Source: Nostoc sp. KVJ20 (GTDB lineage: Bacteria > Cyanobacteriota > Cyanobacteriia > Cyanobacteriales > Nostocaceae). Taken from it: DNA of 33,752 nucleotides. Each line of letters opens with the position of its first letter. Positions within the stretch are counted from its first letter, which is position 1. Location: the NCBI RefSeq assembly GCF_001712795.1, contig NZ_KV757629.1, forward strand, positions 1 to 33,752, given 5' to 3'. The translations under genes and the position numbers were made by a program. The notes below the pieces were generated by a model, which made no database searches, had not been told where the DNA came from, and was given only the letters and a program-made list of their open reading frames with translations. Below, in pieces: positions 14,709-21,399 of this stretch.

Positions 14709-15716
14709 TTATGACTTATATTTCCGTATTTCTTGAGTAGAGACTTCGCTTGATTCTGCTAACCCAAACTCTTTAAAAACGATCACATCCAAAGCACATA
14801 AGCTAACTAAAGCTAAGAATGGAACTACTGTCTTAATCGCGGACATAGGCCATCTTCTTAATGCACCCAAGAAAACTTTCAAGTTAACTTCTTTACCGTT
14901 CTGCAACAGCATCCGTCTACAAAACTGCTTAGAATATCCATTTTCTTCCAGTTTCAAAATCACTTCGGGTATGTGTTTGTATTGCATTAAAAGTGCAGAT
15001 TTTGGTTCTTTCTGCCAATAACTCACACCAACAACACATTCCAAATAAGTCTCTTTAGTGACAATTACACTACCATTAGCAGCACAATATCCGGCTAAAT
15101 ATGCTAAAGATATCCAGTTATTCTCAGCATCTTGCCAATTTTGGAGAGCGCGTTTCACTAAATCAGTGCGGTAGATTGTAGCAGTCAGAAAAATGACTGC
15201 ACCAACACTTTTTGAAAAACAATGCTCAAATATAGCTTTACCATCACCCTTACCATCTTCACTATCTACATCAAACCAGCGATTACCAATAATTGTCGGT
15301 GGATGAACTGGTTCACCAGTAATTTGGTTCCGACCAGAAAAATTGAGGAACAATAATGATAAATCTTCATGCTGCTTGAGTTTATTAATCACATAAGCAA
15401 TGGCTCTATCTTGAATTGGATCATCATCACCAATTGTCCAAACATATTTTGTTGTTGTAGATTTTAGGCAATGCATAATATTTTTTACAACGCCTAAATT
15501 TTTAGGATTTTTATTAGAATTAAATGTGATATTGCTAAGTGTTACTTGCCATTTTTTGATTACCTCCTGAGTATTGTCTGTTGAACAATTATCAGAAACT
15601 AAAATTTCACAATCATCTTCAAAACCTTTGATAGCTTGAGCTAGCCATGCTAACTGTTTATTAAGTAATTCAGCACGATTGAATGTAGGAATGGCGATGG
15701 TAAGTAATTTGTTCAT
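14709..15716 (-). CDS. Family 2 glycosyltransferase
   Basis: 335 aa. The N-terminal GT-A domain has LTIAIPTFNRAELL (5-18), EILVSDNCSTDNTQ (37-50) and the metal-binding GDDD (96-99). The C-terminal third ends with a hydrophobic segment (about 292-315, MSAIKTVVPFLALVSLCALDVIVF) that may anchor the enzyme to the inner membrane. The ATG at 15716 is followed by MNKLLTIAI; no strong Shine-Dalgarno is seen. It lies 50 bp upstream of the dioxygenase gene and after a 178-bp gap from the methyltransferase gene. Confidence 0.87.
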   Translation of the reverse strand: MNKLLTIAIPTFNRAELLNKQLAWLAQAIKGFEDDCEILVSDNCSTDNTQEVIKKWQVTLSNITFNSNKNPKNLGVVKNIMHCLKSTTTKYVWTIGDDDPIQDRAIAYVINKLKQHEDLSLLFLNFSGRNQITGEPVHPPTIIGNRWFDVDSEDGKGDGKAIFEHCFSKSVGAVIFLTATIYRTDLVKRALQNWQDAENNWISLAYLAGYCAANGSVIVTKETYLECVVGVSYWQKEPKSALLMQYKHIPEVILKLEENGYSKQFCRRMLLQNGKEVNLKVFLGALRRWPMSAIKTVVPFLALVSLCALDVIVFKEFGLAESSEVSTQEIRKYKS

Positions 15717-15785
15717 ATTAAAAGGATGTAGTTAATAAAAATCGCTATTTACAGCAGCTTGGTCTAATTATTTTTGATTTGGCAG

Positions 15786-15886
15786 CCAGATTTTTAAAGG
15801 AGTACGCCTTTTAATTGCTTTTTCCAAACTATCTATTGCCAAGACAATTAAATAATTAGTAATAAAAGGCGTTATTTGTGCTTATG
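15786..15886 (-). pseudogene. Possible remnant of a coding sequence (start-less frame)
   Basis: On the minus strand a frame with no ATG/GTG start reads about 36 codons from just after a TAA near 15885 to a TAA near 15770. It includes LAIDSLEKAIKRRTPLKIW and ends WLPNQK. The composition (alternating charged and hydrophobic residues) is protein-like, and the gap sits between two cluster genes, so this may be the decayed tail of a lost gene. It could equally be chance; I do not recognise the sequence. Confidence 0.2.
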
Positions 15887-15894
15887 TTTAGTAA

Positions 15895-17163
15895 TTACGA
15901 CGCTATTAAAAGCCTACCCGGAAAAGGAGATGGATAAATTTGTACTTCAGGGATTGGCACTACAAACTGTCCACCCCATTCACCAATAAATGCCATTTGT
16001 TCCATAATTTCCTCCTTAATATTCCAAGGTAAAATTAGGAGATAATCTGGTTTAGTTTCGCGGATTTTATCTGGTTCAAAGATGGGGATATGAGTTCCAG
16101 GGAGAAATAAACCTTGTTTGTAGGGACTGCGGTCTACTGTATAATCGATAAAATCTTTCCCAATTCCACAGTAATTGAGCAATGTATTACCTTTAGCTGG
16201 TGCGCCATAACCAGCGATTGATTTACCTTCTGCTTTAGCAGTCAAGAGAAAATTTAACAGCTTGTGCTTTGTTTGTTTGACTTTTTCGGCAAATGTAATG
16301 TAAGTCTCTATGCGATGTAGCCCAGCGGCGATTTCTTTTGCTTTTAAATGGCTAACTCGCTCACTAATGCTAGGATTCTCAGTATGATCATGTTTCGCAT
16401 AAATTCTGAGTGAACCGCCATGAGTTGATAATTCTTCTACATCAAAAACTTGCAATTTGTGCGCGGCAAAAATCTTTTCGATAGTGAGGAGTGAGAAGTA
16501 AGAAAAATGCTCATGATAAATAGTATCAAACTGATTTTCTTGAATGAGTTGTAAAATATGAGGAAACTCCATCGTCAAGATGCCATTGGGTTTGAGGATG
16601 AGTTTTATTCCACCAATGAAATCGTTTAAATCTGGTACATGAGCTAAAACATTATTACCTATTAAAAGGTCAGCTACTTTTCCTTGTATCACTAGTTCTT
16701 TGGCAGTTTCAACCCCAAAAAACTTGTTAATACAAGGAATGCCTCTGCCTTCAGCAACTTTGGCAATATTTGCTGCTGGTTCTATTCCTAAGACGGGGAT
16801 TCCCTTCTCTAAAAAATATTGTAGTAGGTAGCCGTCGTTACTGGCGATTTCAATAACTTGAGTATGATGATTAAAGCCAAACTTTTCTACCATCATATTG
16901 GTGTAAGCCTTAGCATGATTTAGCCAACTTACAGAGTAGGAAGAAAAGTAAGCATAGTCACTAAAAATGTGGTCTGGAGTTTCAAATTGTTCTAATTGAA
17001 CTAAGAGAGTGTCTTCAGAAATATAAGCATGGAGAGGATAAAACTTTTCGGCATTATTTAGCTGTTCTGCTTTAAGATAAGCATTGGCTAAAGGTGACAT
17101 TCCGAGATCAATAAAGGTTTGGTGCAGAGGTTGACCACTAAAACGACATTTTGCGATCGCCAT
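15895..17163 (-). CDS. NDP-sugar C-methyltransferase (Methyltransf_13/14 type)
   Basis: 422 aa from the ATG at 17163 (the frame continues to a TTG at 17172). Order: N-terminal Methyltransf_13-like domain (1-60), class I SAM fold with EIASNDGYLL (105-114), and a C-terminal Methyltransf_14-like domain with IAGYGAPAKGNTLLNY. The YHEH motif (216-219) is the active-site signature of the C3-methyltransferases for 4-keto deoxysugars (TylC3, NovU, TcaB9). The N-terminal zinc site is largely lost: of the usual two CxxC pairs only C6 remains (C-R-F-S, and S-E-D-T at 49-52). It probably adds a C-methyl branch to a 4-keto nucleotide sugar made by the neighbouring genes. Confidence 0.87.
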   Translation of the reverse strand: MAIAKCRFSGQPLHQTFIDLGMSPLANAYLKAEQLNNAEKFYPLHAYISEDTLLVQLEQFETPDHIFSDYAYFSSYSVSWLNHAKAYTNMMVEKFGFNHHTQVIEIASNDGYLLQYFLEKGIPVLGIEPAANIAKVAEGRGIPCINKFFGVETAKELVIQGKVADLLIGNNVLAHVPDLNDFIGGIKLILKPNGILTMEFPHILQLIQENQFDTIYHEHFSYFSLLTIEKIFAAHKLQVFDVEELSTHGGSLRIYAKHDHTENPSISERVSHLKAKEIAAGLHRIETYITFAEKVKQTKHKLLNFLLTAKAEGKSIAGYGAPAKGNTLLNYCGIGKDFIDYTVDRSPYKQGLFLPGTHIPIFEPDKIRETKPDYLLILPWNIKEEIMEQMAFIGEWGGQFVVPIPEVQIYPSPFPGRLLIAS

Positions 17164-17273
17164 AAATTTCAACTCACTGATTGCAAATAATTTAAGAGAT
17201 GGGATAAGTCCGAATCAAATAGTATTGATTCGGAAACTTAGGTTATTTGTTCACTCTTACTAGAGGAATCTAG

Positions 17274-18302
17274 CTACTTTTTATTCCAAAAGAAATCTTG
17301 GTCAATTTGCTCGGTGCGAATCAGATACTCTAGCTGTTTTAAGCGAGTAAATCCTCTAAACAAAAAGGTATCTTCAGCCATGTGTATTTGACTGAATAAA
17401 TCAAATAGTTGCTGTGCCCCAAGTCGGGCATTCCAATCACACTTAAATCCGGGTAAGATTGTGTTGATTTTCTCGAAGGATACTCGATAGCTGCGGTTAT
17501 CTGAACCGTTGTCACCAAAAGACAATTTACAATCTGGGAAAACATCAGCAATAATTTCCGCGATTTCTTTAACGCGATAGTTGTTTGCTGTATCTCCCAC
17601 ATTGAAGATTTGGTTATGTACAATGTCCCGTGGTGCTTCTAAGGTGCAGACTATTGCTTTGCAAATATCCAGTGCATGGACTAATGGCCGCCAAGGTGTA
17701 CCATCACTGGTCATTTTGATTTGTTTGCTAGTCCATGCCAACCCTGCTAAGTTGTTTAAAACAATATCAAAGCGCATCCTGGGGGAAGCACCAAAGGCTG
17801 TTGCATTCCGCATAAAGGTGGGAGAGAAATCATCGTCAGCGAGTGGTCTGACATCTCTTTCTACCAGAGTTTTGCATTCTGCGTAGGCTGTTTGAGGATT
17901 AATTGGCGATTCTTCTGTAACATCACCTGCGGTAGCAACACCGTAAACACTGCACGAAGACATATATACGAAGCGACGCACACCCATAGCCTTAGCCAGA
18001 CTAGCTAGGCGAACTGAACCTACATGATTAATTTCGTAGGTAATATTAGGTGCTAATTGTCCGGCTGGGTCGTTGGAGAGTTCCGCCATGTGAACTATTG
18101 CTTCAACACCTTCCAAATCATCAGGGGTGATGTTGCGGATATCTTTATTGAGGGTTTTGGGTGTCACCCCATTAGCGTTGTATAGCCAACCAACTTTATA
18201 AAAACCGGTATCTAGACCGATAACTTCATGTCCCCGTTCAATTAACAGAGGTGGTAATAATGAACCGAGATAGCCTTCTGTACCAGTTACTAATATTTTC
18301 AT
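17274..18302 (-). CDS. NAD(P)-dependent sugar-nucleotide epimerase/reductase (extended SDR)
   Basis: 342 aa. The Rossmann motif GTEGYLG (7-13), the SSCSVYG strand (115-121) and the YxxxK catalytic pair Y140/K144 (YAECK) define an extended SDR. PWRPLVHALDICKAI (about 203-217) is the conserved C-terminal substrate region. SDRs of this type act as 4-ketoreductases, epimerases or dehydratases on CDP-, GDP- or dTDP-sugars. Next to rfbF and the C-methyltransferase a 4-ketoreductase role is the best guess. The ATG at 18302 follows a short gap; the gene is 101 bp upstream of the methyltransferase gene. Confidence 0.88.
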   Translation of the reverse strand: MKILVTGTEGYLGSLLPPLLIERGHEVIGLDTGFYKVGWLYNANGVTPKTLNKDIRNITPDDLEGVEAIVHMAELSNDPAGQLAPNITYEINHVGSVRLASLAKAMGVRRFVYMSSCSVYGVATAGDVTEESPINPQTAYAECKTLVERDVRPLADDDFSPTFMRNATAFGASPRMRFDIVLNNLAGLAWTSKQIKMTSDGTPWRPLVHALDICKAIVCTLEAPRDIVHNQIFNVGDTANNYRVKEIAEIIADVFPDCKLSFGDNGSDNRSYRVSFEKINTILPGFKCDWNARLGAQQLFDLFSQIHMAEDTFLFRGFTRLKQLEYLIRTEQIDQDFFWNKK

Positions 18303-18770
18303 TGTGGTTAATGCCTTTGTATTGATGAGTTAAATTTTTCGTTTAGTAGGGGCGCACAGATGTTCGCCCTAAAGGGTGTTGCATCCAAGAGGGAACCGCT
18401 ATATTTTTCGTTTGTATGCAATAACTTGACCTCTCTTCAAACCTCTCTCTTAAAAGGAGAGAGGCTTTGAATCTTACTCCCCAACGCTAGTAGGGAAGGG
18501 GTTGGGGGTTAGGTGTTAACTTAAGCTAAAAGCCTTTTCAACTCTCGTTTCTAGCCTCTGGGCTGGAAATACTGCTCTTGGCAGCTCTGCCGCCAGCATA
18601 GGGAGGCGGAGCCTCTAGGACGGCATTCCCAGTCGGAGACTGGGAACGAGACAATATCTAAAAGCTGGTTTTAGACTGGCTTTCACGTTAAGTTGACACC
18701 AATGCAAAGATGCCCACTATACAAGATTCATGCCTTAATTCAGCAGTCCCGGAAATAACAACTATGATAT
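18303..18770. other. 468-bp repeat-containing spacer
   Basis: No gene seen. It holds a GTAGGGGCGCACAG half-palindrome (about 18347), a TTAAAAGGAGAG/purine-run segment (18440-18515, similar to dispersed GGGTTGGGGG repeats) and composite hairpin repeat copy 3 (18543-18650). The minus-strand transcript leaving the LhgO-type gene passes through it. A promoter for the SDR gene may lie near 18303-18345, but no clear hexamers are visible. Confidence 0.5.
18543..18650. repeat. Composite hairpin repeat, copy 3 (inverted relative to copy 2)
   Basis: A 108-bp element starting CTCGTTTCTAGCCTC and ending TGGGAACGAG. It matches the reverse complement of 6465-6570 along its whole length with scattered changes. 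Two of its short hairpin loops read GGA where the aligned copy 2 strand reads TCC, while the stems are unchanged. Confidence 0.75.
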
Positions 18771-19985
18771 CTATGCAGTGACTACACTATCTAGATGCGA
18801 AAGTTGCGGAATTTCTGCCACAAGCGCTTTGCCAATTTCTAGAGAAGATGTGGCCGCAGGAGAAGGAGCATTGCAAACATGAATGGAGTTTTGACCGGAA
18901 ACAATCAAAAAGTCGTCTACAAGCTTGCCATCGTTCATTAAGGCTTGAGCGCGGACTCCTGCATGGGTGGGAACTAAGTCTTCTGCTTGGACTTCGGGAA
19001 TTAGTTTTTGCAAACTTCTGGTGAAGGCTGCTTTACTAAAGGAACGAATGATTTCTTGGATGCCTTCATCAGCGTGTTTGGCTGCCAATTTCCAGAAACC
19101 AGGATAAGTGATGACTTCCAGAAAATCCCGTAAGTCAAAGTCGGTTTTTTTGTAACCTTCGCGTTTGAGGGAGAGAACCGCGTTTGGCCCTGCATGGACG
19201 CTACCATCAATCATCCGGGTAAAGTGGACACCCAGGAAGGGAAAATCTGGATTGGGTACTGGATAAATTAGTGTCTTGACCAGATAGCGTTTTTCTGGGG
19301 TGAGTTCGTAATATTCTCCCCGGAATGGGACGATTTTGGCTTGGGGTTCAACTTGACCTAGTTTGGCGGTGCGATCGCTATGCAATCCAGTACAATTAAT
19401 TACAAACCGTGTTTCAAAGCTACCCTTGTTTGTTTGTAGTACCTGATTTTTACCACTTGGGGAGATTTTCAGAACTTTTGTATTCAGGTGTAAATCTCCA
19501 CCCTGCTGTTGAATTAGCTCGGCATATTTCAAACAAACTTGCTTGTAATTAACAATACCAGTTGAAAATACCCGAATTCCACCTACACATTTTACGTGAG
19601 GTTCAATTTCCTTAACTTCTTCGGGGCTGATTCTCTGGACTTCTATGCCATTGTTTAAGCCGCGTTGGTAGAGATTTTCTAAGCGTGGTAGTTCTTGTTC
19701 TTCAGTTGCAACAATTACTTTACCACAAACTTCATGGTCAATTCCATGTTCTTGGCAGAATTCTACCATTGAACGAGCACCATCACGACAAAATTTAGCT
19801 TTGAAACTACCTGGCTTATAGTAAATACCAGAATGAATCACTCCGCTATTATTGCCGGTTTGGTGAAATGCCCATTGACTCTCTTTTTCTAAGACTACAA
19901 TACGCGCATTGGGATAGCGTTTTCCTAGAGCTAACGCTGTAGATAGTCCAACTATTCCCCCACCTATAATCGCAAAATCATACAT
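18771..19985 (-). CDS. lhgO: L-2-hydroxyglutarate oxidase-type FAD enzyme
   Basis: 404 aa from the ATG at 19985; the frame also reads from a TTG at 20003. The N-terminus MYDFAIIGGGIVGLSTALAL is the FAD-binding GxGxxG fold of the DAO family. HQTGNNSGVIHSGIYY and the long VPFRGEYYELTPE / VYPVPNPDFPFLGVHFTRMIDG-like region (about 225-265) are characteristic of LhgO/YgaF, which oxidises L-2-hydroxyglutarate to 2-oxoglutarate. It lies between rfbF and the SDR gene. Whether it keeps that housekeeping role or acts on a sugar acid is open. It would regenerate the co-substrate used by the dioxygenase encoded 4 kb away; that link is speculative. Confidence 0.87.
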   Translation of the reverse strand: MYDFAIIGGGIVGLSTALALGKRYPNARIVVLEKESQWAFHQTGNNSGVIHSGIYYKPGSFKAKFCRDGARSMVEFCQEHGIDHEVCGKVIVATEEQELPRLENLYQRGLNNGIEVQRISPEEVKEIEPHVKCVGGIRVFSTGIVNYKQVCLKYAELIQQQGGDLHLNTKVLKISPSGKNQVLQTNKGSFETRFVINCTGLHSDRTAKLGQVEPQAKIVPFRGEYYELTPEKRYLVKTLIYPVPNPDFPFLGVHFTRMIDGSVHAGPNAVLSLKREGYKKTDFDLRDFLEVITYPGFWKLAAKHADEGIQEIIRSFSKAAFTRSLQKLIPEVQAEDLVPTHAGVRAQALMNDGKLVDDFLIVSGQNSIHVCNAPSPAATSSLEIGKALVAEIPQLSHLDSVVTA

Positions 19986-20026
19986 CAGTATTTCGCACTT
20001 CAAATTACAGTAAATTTATAAAGTTA

Positions 20027-20062
20027 TTTGGGATTGGGTACTGGGTATTGGGTAATGGGTAA
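20027..20062. repeat. STRR, 7-bp unit GGGTANT
   Basis: GGGATT, GGGTACT, GGGTATT, GGGTAAT and GGGTAAG in tandem between the lhgO-like and rfbF genes. The array at 20109-20141 is similar but read on the opposite strand. Confidence 0.72.
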
Positions 20063-20108
20063 GAAAATATGAGTAAGATTTGGTTTGGATGTGAATCTTC
20101 ATTCAAAT

Positions 20109-20141
20109 CTTCCCAATCCCCAGTCCCCAATCCCCAGTTCC
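20109..20141. repeat. STRR, 7-bp unit of CCCCAGT/CCCCAAT type
   Basis: Heptamers of the CCCCAGT/CCCCAAT type repeat until 2 bp before the rfbF stop codon. On the opposite strand they resemble the GGGTANT array at 20027-20062, so the two could pair as a long imperfect hairpin in the rfbF-lhgO transcript. Confidence 0.7.
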
Positions 20142-20142
20142 T

Positions 20143-20916
20143 TTACCATACCTTCCAAGGAGCTTGGTTGTTTTTCCACAGCCCTTCGAGATAGTTTTTA
20201 TCACGTAAAGTATCCATTGGTTGCCAAAAACCATCGTGTTTAAAAGCAGATAGCTGTTCCATATCAGCTAGCTTTTCTAATGGCTCTTGCTCCCACACTG
20301 TAGAGTCATCGGCTATTAAGTTAATTACTTCTGGTTCTAACACAAAATAACCGCCATTAATCCAGGCTCCATCACCTTCAGGTTTTTCCCGAAAGCTGGT
20401 GATTTTAGTTTGCTCATATCCTAAGGAAATAGCACCAAAACGTCCGGCTGGTTGAACGGCTGTGAGTGTTCCTAAGCTATTTTGTTCTTTGTGAAACTTA
20501 ACTAACTCAGTGATATTAATATTACTTACACCATCACCATAAGTAAAGCAAAAAGTCTCATTACCAAGATGTTCGCTGATTCGCTTTAAGCGTCCGCCTG
20601 TCATTGTATTGTCACCCGTATTTACTAAGGTGACACGCCAGGGTTCAGCATACCCAGAATGCACATTCATCTGGTTAAAGCGCATATCAAAGGTTACATC
20701 TGACATGTGTAAGAAGTAGTTAGCAAAATACTCTTTAATTATGTAACCTTTGTAACCACAACAAATGATGAAGTCATTAATGCCGTGGGCTGAGTAAGTT
20801 TTCATTATGTGCCAGAGAATTGGCTTACCACCAATTTCAACCATCGGCTTGGGTCTGATACTAGTTTCTTCACTGAGGCGTGTACCAAGCCCTCCAGCCA
20901 AAATCACCGCTTTCAT
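20143..20916 (-). CDS. rfbF: Glucose-1-phosphate cytidylyltransferase
   Basis: 257 aa from the ATG at 20916, the standard RfbF length; GAGG lies 7 nt upstream. The frame stays open for another 28 codons, but those come from an AT-rich heptamer repeat and are not expected to be protein. The nucleotidyltransferase signature GGLGTRLSEETSIRPKPM (8-25), the FCFTYGDGVSNINI strand and FREKPEGDGAWINGGYFV are typical of RfbF. It makes CDP-glucose from CTP and glucose 1-phosphate, the entry point to CDP-linked deoxysugars. It is the first gene of the cluster. The CDP-glucose 4,6-dehydratase (rfbG) normally next to it is not in this window. Confidence 0.93.
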   Translation of the reverse strand: MKAVILAGGLGTRLSEETSIRPKPMVEIGGKPILWHIMKTYSAHGINDFIICCGYKGYIIKEYFANYFLHMSDVTFDMRFNQMNVHSGYAEPWRVTLVNTGDNTMTGGRLKRISEHLGNETFCFTYGDGVSNINITELVKFHKEQNSLGTLTAVQPAGRFGAISLGYEQTKITSFREKPEGDGAWINGGYFVLEPEVINLIADDSTVWEQEPLEKLADMEQLSAFKHDGFWQPMDTLRDKNYLEGLWKNNQAPWKVW

Positions 20917-21072
20917 GCAATTACCTCGGAGATTTGTAGGGATATGATTATTTGACCGTGCCAATTTTAGATTTTTGATTTGCAATTTGGGATTAGTCAT
21001 CGAACGTCACGAGCCTATGAGTAGATTTGTTCTGCCCAGTTTCATCGTGGGGCATGTACCAAAAAACTCTTT

Positions 21073-21107
21073 TAATCCAAAATCCAAAATTCAAAATCCA
21101 AAATCAG
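21073..21107. repeat. STRR, 7-bp unit AATCCAA
   Basis: Tandem AATCCAA/AATTCAA heptamers, five units with single-base variation, upstream of rfbF. Confidence 0.75.
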
Positions 21108-21316
21108 TTGACTTTATCGACATGAAGAGGATGCACTTAGGTGGAGAAAAATTGATTTCTGATTTCTGTTTCTCCGTCAATAATCTAACTGTAATTTCCG
21201 GCAAAATTATAAAGGAAATATAAATTAAAATCTTTTCTATATAAAAGCTGTATGAATATCTATAAAGATGAAAATAAATGGCTCAATTAAATAAAAATGT
21301 TACCTATAAAATAAAT

Positions 21317-21338
21317 AGGGTTAGCTGATGCTAACCCT
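21317..21338 (-). terminator. Terminator-like hairpin after the kinase operon
   Basis: AGGGTTAGC and GCTAACCCT form a perfect 9-bp stem with a 4-nt loop, 62 bp after the kinase stop codon. On the minus strand it is followed by ATTTATTTTATAG, a T-rich tract consistent with intrinsic termination of the VWA-PP2C-kinase transcript. Confidence 0.5.
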
Positions 21339-21399
21339 AGTCAGGCTTGATTTTTTCAATCACAACCGATAATTTACTAGTAATAAAACTTACTTGTTT

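Larger units (their letters stand above)
20917..21399. other. Spacer upstream of rfbF and downstream of the kinase gene
   Basis: No credible gene; a plus-strand frame here is built from the repeat. It contains AT-rich heptamer arrays (20954-20996 degenerate; 21073-21107 clear) and, nearest the kinase gene, a terminator-like hairpin (21317-21338). The promoter for the polysaccharide cluster should lie between about 20920 and 21300, but I see no unambiguous -35/-10 pair or known regulator site. Confidence 0.5.

Noticed and set aside
20917..21000. 28-residue N-terminal extension of rfbF
   Set aside because: Repeat-derived; the ATG at 20916 has GAGG 7 nt upstream and gives the family's normal 257 aa.
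20975..21223. 82-codon plus-strand frame upstream of rfbF
   Set aside because: Translates the AT-rich heptamer repeat (NPKSKIQNPKS), so not a real protein.
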